Part shown: one piece after another, positions 21,778-30,211 of the stretch | Layout: each line of letters starts with the position of its first letter | Position numbering within the stretch: the stretch's first letter is position 1 | Source: Bacteroides sp. | GTDB lineage: Bacteria; Bacteroidota; Bacteroidia; Bacteroidales; Bacteroidaceae | Assembly (NCBI GenBank): GCA_022648295.1 | Contig: JALCME010000017.1 | Coordinates: 1-64,000, forward strand | Direction: 5' to 3' | DNA length: 64,000 nucleotides | Notes under the pieces: model-generated | What the model saw: only the letters and a program-made list of their open reading frames with translations | Databases searched by the model: none | What the model was told of the DNA's origin: nothing | Translations under genes and position numbers: made by a program

Positions 21778-22524
21778 ATGAAAAAAATTGTATTACTCCG
21801 CCATGGAGAAAGCGCGTGGAACAAAGAAAATAGGTTTACCGGATGGACAGATGTTGACTTGACCGAAAAAGGTGTTGCAGAAGCCGAAAAAGCAGGTAAG
21901 ACATTGAAAGAAAATGGATTTCATTTTGAGAAAGCCTATACTTCGTATCTAAAACGAGCTGTTAAAACATTAAATGCCGTACTTGATCAAATGAATCTGG
22001 ACTGGATTCCGGTAGAAAAGTCATGGCGTTTAAATGAAAAACATTATGGGCAATTGCAAGGACTGAATAAAGCTGAGACTGCTGCTAAATATGGTGATGA
22101 ACAAGTGCTCGTTTGGCGTCGGAGTTATGACATCGCTCCCCATGCTCTAACAGAAGAGGACGAACGTAATCCACGTTTTGAGGCCCGCTACAATGAGGTT
22201 CCTGATATTGAGCTTCCACGTACAGAATCTCTTAAAGACACTATTGCCCGTATCATGCCTTATTGGCATTGTGTCATCTTTCCTAATTTAAAGAAAGCCG
22301 ATGAATTGTTAGTAGTAGCTCATGGTAATAGTTTGCGCGGTATCATTAAGCATCTTAAAAATATATCAGATGAGGACATTGTAAAACTGAATTTACCTAC
22401 AGCCGTACCTTATGTTTTTGAGTTTGATGATGAGCTTAATCTTACCAAAGATTATTTTCTTGGCGATCCCGAAGAGATAAAAAAGCTAATGGAAGCTGTA
22501 GCAAATCAAGGAAAGAAAAAATAA
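21778..22524 (+). CDS. gpmA: 2,3-bisphosphoglycerate-dependent phosphoglycerate mutase
   Basis: The 248-residue enzyme of normal length interconverts 3- and 2-phosphoglycerate in glycolysis. The catalytic His lies in [10 protein letters not shown] at the N-terminus, followed by [16 protein letters not shown]. The second His is in [15 protein letters not shown]. The start is set at ATG 21778 ([11 protein letters not shown]) because upstream in-frame codons would add a non-homologous 13-residue leader. It has its own terminator at 22679-22724. Confidence 0.96.
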   Translation: MKKIVLLRHGESAWNKENRFTGWTDVDLTEKGVAEAEKAGKTLKENGFHFEKAYTSYLKRAVKTLNAVLDQMNLDWIPVEKSWRLNEKHYGQLQGLNKAETAAKYGDEQVLVWRRSYDIAPHALTEEDERNPRFEARYNEVPDIELPRTESLKDTIARIMPYWHCVIFPNLKKADELLVVAHGNSLRGIIKHLKNISDEDIVKLNLPTAVPYVFEFDDELNLTKDYFLGDPEEIKKLMEAVANQGKKK

Positions 22525-22678
22525 AGAAAAAAGAATATTTGAAGCAGAAAAAGCCCTTAACTCAGCACTACCTTTTCTACTGAAAGGAATCAAGAGCGAG
22601 AAATGAGGGTATGTCGAAACTTTATATTTGAAAAGAATAACTTGTAATCTGAAACTTGACTATCTTTATCAGCAAAGA

Positions 22679-22724
22679 AAAGAGCCCTACCATTACTCAG
22701 AAAGAGAGTTTGATAGGGCTCTTT
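22679..22724. terminator. Bidirectional terminator between gpmA and the DUF6064 gene
   Basis: An 11-bp perfect stem, AAAGAGCCCTA (22679-22689) and TAGGGCTCTTT (22714-22724), has T-rich flanks on both strands, so it can serve both convergent genes. A TATATTTG box at 22623-22630 could start a short RNA ending here; the support is weak. Confidence 0.8.
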
Positions 22725-22808
22725 TTATTAGTTAGTTACAATTTAGGACCTTTTGGAGTGATTATTTTAGTTTTAACACACTCTGATTTCGATATAAAAA
22801 CAAAATGT

Positions 22809-23531
22809 TTATTTGACTAATTCATTTATTAGCGTAATAGTCAAGAATATACCGATTGCAATGCATAGGAAGATGAGGATCATATTGGTGATCCGGGCAC
22901 TCGGTTTTGTCTCTTTATGCAAATTTTGATCAAAATAGTTTTTAAAGAATAAATAGATAGCCGGGACACTGGCACTAGCCAACAACAAATCTTCCGGTAT
23001 CTTATAGATATAGACTTTTGAAAATGAAATAAGTGCCCAATGGCAAAGGAACAAAATGACGAGCAAGTTTACTTTTCGCGAATAGGCCAATAATAGGCCA
23101 ATAGTGAATACTGCAACAGAACAAGGCATAACACTTGTTGTCATCATGGGAAAATCCATGCCTCTTGCCCATGAAAGTAGGGGGTAGAGAAACGGCATGG
23201 CATATAGAACGTACGTCATTTTATCATATTTGCGATGCCGTTCAAACGGAGTATAGTTGGTAAATAAGTCCCATAGCCAAATAAGTGCAATGATGCCCCA
23301 AAAAATGGAGAATATATAATTATAGTCCCGCTCACTACAATAAATTAAATAATAGACAATTGATATCCATCCATTTAAGAATACCATGTATCCTTTCATC
23401 AGATATTTTACTGTTTTGGTGGGCTTGTTATAGAGGAGAATCGTTATTAATACTCCCAAGACAGTAATGATGAGTTGAGCTATCCACGTTTCTTCGTTAT
23501 ACAATGCGATGGTTTTCCAGAAAACTTCCAT
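22809..23531 (-). CDS. DUF6064-like integral membrane protein
   Basis: A 240-residue protein with about seven to eight hydrophobic segments (for example TWIAQLIITVLGVLITILLY and LILIFLCIAIGIFLTITLI). It is consistent with DUF6064 membrane proteins. No catalytic motif is visible and the function is unknown. It is the last gene of a minus-strand trio with the split ThrE exporter, 24 bases downstream of it, so it may be co-transcribed. The start ATG 23531 gives MEVFWKTIALYNEETW. Confidence 0.7.
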   Translation of the reverse strand: MEVFWKTIALYNEETWIAQLIITVLGVLITILLYNKPTKTVKYLMKGYMVFLNGWISIVYYLIYCSERDYNYIFSIFWGIIALIWLWDLFTNYTPFERHRKYDKMTYVLYAMPFLYPLLSWARGMDFPMMTTSVMPCSVAVFTIGLLLAYSRKVNLLVILFLCHWALISFSKVYIYKIPEDLLLASASVPAIYLFFKNYFDQNLHKETKPSARITNMILIFLCIAIGIFLTITLINELVK

Positions 23532-23555
23532 AAATCAATCTTTTTATTCTTCTTA

Positions 23556-24050
23556 TTAAATCTTTTTATGTCTCGTCAAAGAGAAGGCTCGTTTGATAAA
23601 TAAAAACAATGGGAATGTAGCCCCAACCGCCAACATAAAAATAACACTACATGTCACAATACTGTTAGTAAATACATCTATTAGATACTTCTGCTGTAGT
23701 TCCGGCACCTTCATATTTTGCATAAACATAATCAGGGAAAAAACTATTTTATAAGCATACATACCCGGAATCATGGGTAATAATGCCGGAATGTAAAGTA
23801 CTGTCATTGGACAATATATATGTTTTCCCAATACCAAACTTCCCATACCTATTGCAAAAGAAGCGCATAGAGAAGCTGTAGCAATATCTACCCCGAGGTA
23901 AGTCATGAGGCAAAAGCGTAAGGAGTGTCCGATGGCGGAGAGTAATGCAATAGATGGAAATGCACGCAAAGGGGGATCGGATATCGCTCCGAATCCAATG
24001 GCCGCAATAGCAGCAAAAAAAGCATCTGTAAGAATATCTATGGCGATCAT
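23556..24050 (-). CDS. Threonine/serine exporter, small (ThrE_2-type) subunit
   Basis: A 164-residue membrane protein with about five hydrophobic segments. It corresponds to the C-terminal half (DUF3815/ThrE_2) of single-chain ThrE exporters; family features are AAIGFGAISDPPLRAFP, LCASFAIGMGSLVLGK and YIPALLPMIPGMYAYK. It would act with the product of the gene just upstream, with which it overlaps by 4 bases (ATGA). Confidence 0.85.
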   Translation of the reverse strand: MIAIDILTDAFFAAIAAIGFGAISDPPLRAFPSIALLSAIGHSLRFCLMTYLGVDIATASLCASFAIGMGSLVLGKHIYCPMTVLYIPALLPMIPGMYAYKIVFSLIMFMQNMKVPELQQKYLIDVFTNSIVTCSVIFMLAVGATFPLFLFIKRAFSLTRHKKI

Positions 24051-24814
24051 AATAAACTGTTGCTAATTAACATAAGTGTACATGCAAGTCCTACGGAGAT
24101 ACATAATACCAAAAGTAAAGCCTGAATAAGTCTGGTACATCCGGTTAGTACATGTCCCTCTACAATATCAATAACTCCATTGAGCAAAGGAACACCCGGA
24201 ACCAAATAAAGTACACTAGTAGCTATAGCTATTTCCGCTGTAGTATTTAACGTTAAAGCAGATGAAGCTGTTAAAGAAGCGATAAAAGCTGACACCACAA
24301 AAATAATATAGTGGTTGATTTTCCTTTTTTGCATTGCCTGTTTGGTATAAAAGCCAATGAGCGTGGCAGAAAAGACTATGATTCGAGCAGTCCAGTCACC
24401 TCCGAACAATGCGCAGAAAGAGGCGTTGGCAAAGCCTACCAGGAACAATACGCAAAGCGGATCCATCTTAGGACGGGAAATAATATACTTATATTTTTCC
24501 CATAATGCATCTAAAGATAGATGGTTGTCGCAAGCATCCCAACTTAGTGCACTTAATTCTGAATTTAGTTCAAAACTGATGGGAAAAGCAGGAATGATAG
24601 TTACTTCATTATACACTTCCTGACTTTCATTGTCACACACGCTCATTACCATTGTCTTTTGGAATAGGCTCATTTTAACGTCTACATCCAGTGATTTCCC
24701 AATACGTCTGGTATTTCTTATCACCCGTGAAGTATGTACCCCTGAGCCCATAAGTCTATTGGCATATTCCAGCAAAAAGCGGGTAATGTCTTTTAATTGG
24801 TTTGGAGAGTTCAT
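24047..24814 (-). CDS. Threonine/serine exporter, large (ThrE/DUF1212-type) subunit
   Basis: A 255-residue protein: a soluble N-terminal domain of about 120 residues (FLLEYANRLMGSGVHTSRVIRNTRRIGKSL) followed by about five membrane segments with VLYLVPGVPLLNGVIDIVEGH. This is the DUF1212 half of ThrE exporters, which expel threonine and serine. It is translationally coupled to the ThrE_2 half. A Bacteroides-type -7 box lies at 24859-24866. Confidence 0.87.
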   Translation of the reverse strand: MNSPNQLKDITRFLLEYANRLMGSGVHTSRVIRNTRRIGKSLDVDVKMSLFQKTMVMSVCDNESQEVYNEVTIIPAFPISFELNSELSALSWDACDNHLSLDALWEKYKYIISRPKMDPLCVLFLVGFANASFCALFGGDWTARIIVFSATLIGFYTKQAMQKRKINHYIIFVVSAFIASLTASSALTLNTTAEIAIATSVLYLVPGVPLLNGVIDIVEGHVLTGCTRLIQALLLVLCISVGLACTLMLISNSLL

Positions 24815-24858
24815 TACAGAAATATTATCCTAATCTTGTTACCTAATGAAAAACGCCG

Positions 24859-24866
24859 CAAAGGTA
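24859..24866 (-). promoter_or_regulatory. Candidate promoter of the thrE-like operon
   Basis: On the minus strand TACCTTTG matches TAnnTTTG, 45 bases upstream of the ATG at 24814. A -33 TTTG at the right distance is not clear. Confidence 0.5.
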
Positions 24867-25031
24867 CGCTTTTTCGTCGAAATAGAGTAGCAATATTTAA
24901 GGTTTATGAATATGAAGATCGTTTTTAGGCTGGCATAGCCTTGTAGAAGAATATCATTATGATATATTGAAGGCAAGCCCAATGAAAGTGGACTCTGGCT
25001 ATGAGTAGGTTAGCGTGTCTGTAGTAAAAGA

Positions 25032-25132
25032 AGAAGCCGAATCAAAAGTACTGATGTTCTGAATGTTTTAGTAAGGAGAAAGACCCGTAAATAATGGGGC
25101 TATTTCAGAAAAACACTTTTGAACCGGCTTCT
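25032..25132. repeat. Long imperfect inverted repeat in an intergenic region
   Basis: Arms 25032-25049 and 25115-25132 match in 16 of 18 positions (AGAAGCCGAATCAAAAGT against AGAAGCCGGTTCAAAAGT). An inner pair TTCTGAA/TTCAGAA and a GACCC/GGGGC core would fold the whole 101 bases into one long hairpin. It lies downstream of the thioredoxin-like lipoprotein gene (minus) and could be its terminator, a structured RNA or a small non-autonomous element. The rest of 24867-25152 shows no gene. Confidence 0.6.
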
Positions 25133-25152
25133 TTTAAGTATAATTAGTGTAA

Positions 25153-26250
25153 TTACTTAAGCACCTCAGCTAATTTGCTTTGTAATTCTTCTCCGTGAAG
25201 TCCACGGGCAAGAATAGTGCCGTCTGCGGAGATCAGTACAGTGTGGGGTATACTGCTTACAGCATACAATCGTGCACCCTCACTATTCCAATATTTCAGA
25301 TCCGACATTTGCGGCCAAGTGATATTTAACTTTTTAATGGCATCTTTCCATGCATCTCCATTTTGATCTAATGATACGCCAACAATTTCAAAACCTTTGT
25401 TCTTATATTTGGCATATGCTTCCACCAAGTTGGGCATTTCCCGGCGACAAGGTCCACACCAACTAGCCCAAAAATCAACAAGCACGACCTTTCCTTTACC
25501 TGCGTAGTCTGACAGTTTTATAGGCTTTCCTCCAGGAGTAAGCATGGCAATATCTGTAAAATTCTGTCCTACCGCAGTTGCTTTCAATTTTGCAACATTC
25601 TCTTTAATTTTTACGATTGTTTCATCGTTTTGGTATGCTGCGGGTATTTGTGGTAGTAAAGGATCAATATCTTTCACATCCAGATAATAGTAATTACTCT
25701 TAAGTAAATAAATACCTACAGGAGTTGTGATATTTTTAGCAATGCCTGCTTTGGCTACGTCTATCATTTTAGTTTCCAAATCATTCATCTCTTTCGATTT
25801 TGCTTCGCGCTCTTTGTCGCTCAACGCCGTATCCGACATGGACTCATAGACTGTCATCATCTGTTTGTTCAGCCCATTGATTTGGCTTCTGACTACCTGA
25901 TAGGCATCATTGTTTGGAGTACCTGTGGCAGAATCGTTGTCTGCTGTTAGTTTAATATTGATTTTTCCATTCTCCAGGAAGAAATCTATCATCAGCCTTT
26001 GATTCTCTTTCGATTTGCAAGTGATGTAACGGTTCACTGTTGAATCCTGAACTCCTTTAAAAGTAAATGTGCCGTTAGCTATTACAGAAGAGTCTAATTT
26101 AACAAGTTGACGTCCATCCACCTTTTGCAGATATACGGTATCGCCATCAGCTCCACCTTCAACGGTTCCGGTTACAACGTAACCTTTATTCCCGCTACAC
26201 GCAGCAATAATTGCAGCGATAGCGAATAGGTAAGTAAGTTTCTTCTTCAT
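25153..26250 (-). CDS. Thiol-disulfide oxidoreductase lipoprotein (DUF4369 + TlpA/ResA-like)
   Basis: A 365-residue envelope lipoprotein. The signal peptide MKKKLTYLFAIAAIIAACSG ends in a lipobox (AAC). A DUF4369-like beta domain (about 25-120) precedes a helical linker and a thioredoxin fold with DFWASWCGPCRREMP (CGPC at about 262). It probably reduces disulfides in the periplasm or at the outer membrane. The start is placed at ATG 26250; a longer in-frame start at 26292 would overlap the TATATTTG promoter box and spoil the signal peptide. Confidence 0.88.
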   Translation of the reverse strand: MKKKLTYLFAIAAIIAACSGNKGYVVTGTVEGGADGDTVYLQKVDGRQLVKLDSSVIANGTFTFKGVQDSTVNRYITCKSKENQRLMIDFFLENGKINIKLTADNDSATGTPNNDAYQVVRSQINGLNKQMMTVYESMSDTALSDKEREAKSKEMNDLETKMIDVAKAGIAKNITTPVGIYLLKSNYYYLDVKDIDPLLPQIPAAYQNDETIVKIKENVAKLKATAVGQNFTDIAMLTPGGKPIKLSDYAGKGKVVLVDFWASWCGPCRREMPNLVEAYAKYKNKGFEIVGVSLDQNGDAWKDAIKKLNITWPQMSDLKYWNSEGARLYAVSSIPHTVLISADGTILARGLHGEELQSKLAEVLK

Positions 26251-26289
26251 TGTTTTTTTTGATTTTGATGAATTTATGAGTGTTTTTTG

Positions 26290-26320
26290 CAAATATAAGC
26301 AATAAAAAATCCTCTCCGAA
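26290..26320 (-). promoter_or_regulatory. Promoter of the thioredoxin-like lipoprotein gene
   Basis: On the minus strand TATATTTG (26290-26297) matches the -7 box; TTCG (26317-26320) is 19 bases upstream, one mismatch from TTTG. The -33 region lies inside the rpsP terminator stem. This promoter also shows that the gene starts at 26250. Confidence 0.6.
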
Positions 26321-26337
26321 TTTACGGAGAGGATTTT
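26306..26337 (-). terminator. Terminator of rpsP
   Basis: A perfect 13-bp stem (AAAATCCTCTCCG, CGGAGAGGATTTT) with a 6-base loop ends in a T-run on the minus strand, 41 bases after the rpsP stop. Confidence 0.9.
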
Positions 26338-26377
26338 ATAGTTTTAATTCCAATTATTAGGATAAACAGTACTTGCT

Positions 26378-26947
26378 TTATTCAGCAGGTGCTTCAGCTA
26401 CAGGTGCTTCTTCAGCAGGGGCTTCAGGCACTTCTTTTACCACAGCTTCCTCAGCAGGAGCTGCTGCTGCAACTTTGGCAGCTTCTTCAGCTGCTTTCTT
26501 TTCAGCAAGTGCTTTTGCTTTCGTTTCGTTTATCTTCTTTTCTGCATCCAAACGTGCTTTAGCTTCTGCCTTTTTAGCTTCTTCATCTTTCAATTTAAGA
26601 GTTGCCAAACCGCTTTGCTTGTTGTTTTTCCAAGCTTCGTATTTAGCTTCTGCTTCAGCTTCGCCAAATGCACCTTTTGTTACACCACCCAATAGATGTT
26701 TTTTCATATAAACACCTTCACGGGAAAGAATGTTACGCACTGTATCGGAAGGTTGTGCACCTTTCATTACCCAGTCGAGTGCGCGATCGAATTTCAAATC
26801 TACTGTGGCAGGATTGGTGTTAGGGTTGTATGTGCCAATCTTTTCAATAAATTTACCATCACGTGGTGCTCTTGCATCTGCAATAACAATGGAGTAGAAA
26901 GCGTAGCTTTTACGTCCGTGTCTCTGCAATCTGATTCTTGTTGCCAT
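26378..26947 (-). CDS. rpsP: 30S ribosomal protein S16 with long acidic/Ala-rich tail
   Basis: Residues 1-90 are a standard S16 ([52 protein letters not shown]). S16 is usually about 80-100 residues, but this one has 189: the last 100 are a Lys/Glu/Ala-rich helical stretch followed by repeats of [13 protein letters not shown] type. Long S16 tails are known in Bacteroidetes. The tail is probably extended on the ribosome surface. The gene has its own promoter box (27009-27016) and terminator (26306-26337). Confidence 0.96.
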   Translation of the reverse strand: MATRIRLQRHGRKSYAFYSIVIADARAPRDGKFIEKIGTYNPNTNPATVDLKFDRALDWVMKGAQPSDTVRNILSREGVYMKKHLLGGVTKGAFGEAEAEAKYEAWKNNKQSGLATLKLKDEEAKKAEAKARLDAEKKINETKAKALAEKKAAEEAAKVAAAAPAEEAVVKEVPEAPAEEAPVAEAPAE

Positions 26948-27008
26948 TTTTTGTTTTTAAATATTAATAAATGATTTGAATAATGCTACTAACTCGTAAT
27001 AGCGGGTG

Positions 27009-27039
27009 CAAAGGTATATTTTTTATTTCAATGTCTAAA
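27009..27039 (-). promoter_or_regulatory. Promoter of rpsP
   Basis: Minus-strand TACCTTTG (27009-27016) matches the -7 box; TTTA (27036-27039) lies 19 bases upstream, one mismatch from TTTG. Confidence 0.6.
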
Positions 27040-27043
27040 GCTT

Positions 27044-28375
27044 TTACGAATATTTTTTGGGGTATCTAATCAGGATAGCCAATAATGCACATATTCCCAT
27101 CATAAACGGATAATATAAGTTCCCGATAATACTGATAGGAGAGATATTTGCCAGTCCGGCGGCAATCAGCATTTGTGCACCATAGGGAATAATACCTTGT
27201 ATCAGGCATGAAAAGGAATCTAAGATGCTAGCTGTTTTACGACGGTCTAGATGGAAGCGTATTGCAATGCTCTTGGCTATGGGGCCTGTGGTAATAATTG
27301 CAATTGTGTTATTTGCTGTACACAGATTGGCTATGCTCACCAAACCGGCAATACTAAGCTCAGCAGCACGTTTTCCCTTAATATGACGGGTTAGTTTGGA
27401 AACTATAAAATCTATACCACCATTGTACCGGATTGTTTCTAACATACCGCCTGCAAGCAAAGTAACTATTATTAATTCTCCCATATCGGTAATTCCTTTC
27501 CCCATGGAACCAAACCAGTTGAAGAATGCCGTACTCACATCTGTTCCTCCAGCATAGCTCGTCCAGATGCCTATGATGCCCGTACTGAATATTCCAAGTA
27601 TCAGCACCATCATTACATTAATGCCAGAGATTGCAGTTCCCAATACAATGAGGTAGGGGATTACCTTTATCCATTCAATATCCTGTATATAACCCGGCGA
27701 TGAAACACACAATCCCTGGAAAATATAAAAGCCCAATACTATTATAGCGGCCGGTACTACAATCATAAAGTTTACCCGGAATTTGTCACGCATCACGCAA
27801 TCTTGAGTTTTGGTTGACGCAATAGTCGTATCAGATATAAATGAAAGGTTATCACCAAAAAAGGATCCACCCATAACAATAGCCACCATGTATGGCAAGT
27901 CAACTCCAGTCTTTTGTGCTAAGCCAATGGCGACAGGAGTCAGAGCTACTATTGTGCCTACGCTGGTTCCAATAGACAATGAAATGAAGCATGCAGCAAT
28001 GAATATCCCTGCCAGTAATAAATTATTGGGTAATATATGCAACGTGAGATTTACTGTGGCATCAATGGCTCCCATTTGTTTAGCACTCTGCGCAAAAGCT
28101 CCTGCAAGAACAAATATCCATACCATAAGCATGATATTTTTGTTGCTAGCTCCTACGGAAAATTGATATACCCGCTGTTCCAATGTTAATCCACGCGTGA
28201 TGGCAATGGCATAGCATGATGACAACATAAACGCTACCGTTATAGGTACCTTATAGAAGTCATTCGCCAGAAGTGATGTTAGCAAATAGAGGCAAAGGAA
28301 AACGATGAGCGGGCTTAAAGCCCACCAGTTTCCTTTTTTCTGGTTTGTAGTGTCCGTTGTATTTATTTGGGGCAT
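27044..28375 (-). CDS. nhaC: NhaC-family Na+/H+ antiporter
   Basis: A 443-residue membrane protein with about 11-12 segments. NhaC-type signatures include SIGTSVGTIVALTPVAIGLAQK, GGSFFGDNLSFISDTTIAST and the half-repeat AGLVSIANLCTANNTIAIITTGPIAK. It would exchange sodium for protons across the inner membrane; the exact substrate within the NhaC/ArsB-type superfamily is inferred. The gene is alone between rpsP and uxaA. A TATCTTTG box lies at 28396-28403. No terminator is obvious before rpsP. Confidence 0.88.
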   Translation of the reverse strand: MPQINTTDTTNQKKGNWWALSPLIVFLCLYLLTSLLANDFYKVPITVAFMLSSCYAIAITRGLTLEQRVYQFSVGASNKNIMLMVWIFVLAGAFAQSAKQMGAIDATVNLTLHILPNNLLLAGIFIAACFISLSIGTSVGTIVALTPVAIGLAQKTGVDLPYMVAIVMGGSFFGDNLSFISDTTIASTKTQDCVMRDKFRVNFMIVVPAAIIVLGFYIFQGLCVSSPGYIQDIEWIKVIPYLIVLGTAISGINVMMVLILGIFSTGIIGIWTSYAGGTDVSTAFFNWFGSMGKGITDMGELIIVTLLAGGMLETIRYNGGIDFIVSKLTRHIKGKRAAELSIAGLVSIANLCTANNTIAIITTGPIAKSIAIRFHLDRRKTASILDSFSCLIQGIIPYGAQMLIAAGLANISPISIIGNLYYPFMMGICALLAILIRYPKKYS

Positions 28376-28395
28376 TTTCCTTCATTTAGCATGTA

Positions 28396-28403
28396 CAAAG
28401 ATA
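28396..28403 (-). promoter_or_regulatory. Candidate promoter of nhaC
   Basis: Minus-strand TATCTTTG matches TAnnTTTG, 21 bases upstream of the nhaC ATG. A matching -33 element is not clear. Confidence 0.5.
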
Positions 28404-28497
28404 CGAAAAGCATGTATTTTTGTTTATTTGCTCGTTTTTTTGTTTTATTGAATTAGATTTGGAACCTTTCTGAAATCTTTCATTGGGGTATTATACT

Positions 28498-28646
28498 TAT
28501 CTTTGCGGCTGGGCAGGTATCTAATTTACAGATTAGTATATCTGAACTAAACTAGGAAACCGAGCGTTGGGAAGCGGTCTGTTCCTATATAAACTGGTTA
28601 GCAAAAAAGAGAGAGCGGCATTCTAGAACAGATACCGCTCTTTTTT
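28498..28646 (+). ncRNA. Candidate small RNA between nhaC and uxaA
   Basis: TATCTTTG (28498-28505) matches the -7 box on the plus strand. About 130 bases later a hairpin ends in a T-run (28612-28646). In between, AGGAA/TTCCT and CCG/CGG arms could form another stem-loop (about 28554-28587). No reading frame fits. The signal is compatible with a small RNA, but the -33 box is poor and the terminator alone could belong to uxaA on the other strand. Confidence 0.3.
28602..28646. terminator. Bidirectional terminator after uxaA
   Basis: Stem AGAGCGG (28612-28618) and CCGCTCT (28635-28641) with T-runs on both strands. On minus it lies 11 bases past the uxaA stop. Confidence 0.75.
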
Positions 28647-28651
28647 GTTCT

Positions 28652-30142
28652 TTAAAGAGTTACTCCACTCTTGAAAATTGCAATCTCTTTATAACCTTTC
28701 TTTTCGTTATTTACTAATTCACCGTTAGCTACTCTTATAATATAATCAATGAATCGTTCGCAGTTTTTTTCCATTGACTCATTCTCCAGAATCACTCCGG
28801 CATTAAAATCTATCCATCCCGGTTTATTCTTAGCTAAAGTAGAATTCGTTGAAATCTTCATAGTCGGTACATATGTACCAAACGGTGTGCCTCGTCCTGT
28901 AGTAAACAGGACCATGTGACAGCCACAGGAAGCAAGGGCAGTGGAAGCCACCAAGTCATTGCCCGGAGCAGATAGCAGGTTTAACCCCTTCACTTCTAAT
29001 CGTTCACCGTATGGCAATACTCCGCTTACATAACTTTTTCCACATTTTTGCGTGCATCCCAGTGCTTTTTCTTCAAGTGTTGAGATTCCTCCCGCTTTAT
29101 TTCCCGGGGAAGGATTTTCTCCTACCGGTTCGCCATGAGAGAGGAAGTATTCCTTAAAGTCGTTGATGAGGTGGACTGTCTGTTCAAACAACTGTTTATT
29201 TTCACAGCGATTCATTAAGATAGTTTCCGCACCGAACATTTCCGGTACTTCCGTCAACACGGACGTTCCACCTTGAGCAATAAGGAAATCAGAAAACATC
29301 CCCAATAACGGATTGGCTGTAATACCCGAAAAACCGTCTGATCCTCCACATTTCAGACCTACACGCAATTCGTTCAAAGGCATATCCACACGCTGGTCCT
29401 GACTAGCCACTTCATAGAGTTCCCGCAGGAGTTTCATGCCCTCTTCATACTCGTCGCCGACTTTTTGAGTTACTAAAAATTTGATACGCTCCGTATCATA
29501 GTCACCCAGAAACTCACGAAAAGCATCCGGCTGATTATTTTCGCATCCCAGTCCCACTACAAGTACAGCACCTGCATTGGGGTGTAACACCATATCACGA
29601 AGAATTTTCTTTGTATTCTCGTGATCATCTCCCAATTGAGAACAACCATAATTATGAGTATAGGCTCTGATGTCATCCACACCCTTTCCGTTCGTTTCCC
29701 GACGCAAGCCTTCCGCCAACTGGTTTACGATGCCATTTACACATCCTACGGTAGGTATTACCCATATCTCATTACGTATGCCTGCATCTCCGTTTTTGCG
29801 TCTGTAGCCTTTAAATGTCAGGTCCTTTTGTGGGATATTTAGTGTCACTTTTGTCGGATTATAGGAATAATTCAGCAATCCGGCCAGATTAGTGCGAATA
29901 TTTGTTTCGTTCATCCAGTCCCCTTGCTTTTTGGCTGTTTGGGTATGTCCTATCGGATAACCGTATTTAATAACATTTTCTCCTTCTGTAAAATCTTTTA
30001 GAGCAAACTTATGTCCCGCCGGAATGGCTTCGTTCAAAGTGATTTCCGCTCCATCTATCGTGAGTTTTTCACCTGCGGGCAATGCTACAATAGCTACTGC
30101 TACATTGTCTGCCGGATTAATTTTAAGATACTTGGTTTCCAT
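28652..30142 (-). CDS. uxaA: Altronate dehydratase
   Basis: A 496-residue iron-dependent dehydratase converting altronate to 2-keto-3-deoxygluconate in galacturonate breakdown. The N-terminal SAF-like part (residues 1-100) contains DNVAVAIVALPAGEKL and VIKYGYPIGHTQ. The large domain has TVGCVNGIVNQL, THNYGCSQLGDDHENT, GLKCGGSDGFSGITANP and the Cys-rich ALGCTQKCGKS. Length is normal. The LacI regulator lies 69 bases upstream on the same strand, and kdgK and eda across the divergent promoter complete the pathway to pyruvate and glyceraldehyde 3-phosphate. uxaB and uxaC are not in this window. Confidence 0.95.
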   Translation of the reverse strand: METKYLKINPADNVAVAIVALPAGEKLTIDGAEITLNEAIPAGHKFALKDFTEGENVIKYGYPIGHTQTAKKQGDWMNETNIRTNLAGLLNYSYNPTKVTLNIPQKDLTFKGYRRKNGDAGIRNEIWVIPTVGCVNGIVNQLAEGLRRETNGKGVDDIRAYTHNYGCSQLGDDHENTKKILRDMVLHPNAGAVLVVGLGCENNQPDAFREFLGDYDTERIKFLVTQKVGDEYEEGMKLLRELYEVASQDQRVDMPLNELRVGLKCGGSDGFSGITANPLLGMFSDFLIAQGGTSVLTEVPEMFGAETILMNRCENKQLFEQTVHLINDFKEYFLSHGEPVGENPSPGNKAGGISTLEEKALGCTQKCGKSYVSGVLPYGERLEVKGLNLLSAPGNDLVASTALASCGCHMVLFTTGRGTPFGTYVPTMKISTNSTLAKNKPGWIDFNAGVILENESMEKNCERFIDYIIRVANGELVNNEKKGYKEIAIFKSGVTL

Positions 30143-30211
30143 TCTTTGATTTATATTTGGTTTTTTATTTTATCGCTCGTGATAGTTATCGTTATGAAAC
30201 AGACCCGGTGT

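Noticed and set aside
22525..22808. Possible small RNA from TATATTTG (22623) to the hairpin at 22679-22724
   Set aside because: No -33 box and only about 50 bases before the hairpin, which is explained as the shared terminator of two convergent genes.
26373..26711. Ala/Ser-rich plus-strand frame opposite the rpsP tail
   Set aside because: It is the complement of the Ala/Glu/Lys repeats of S16; low complexity only.
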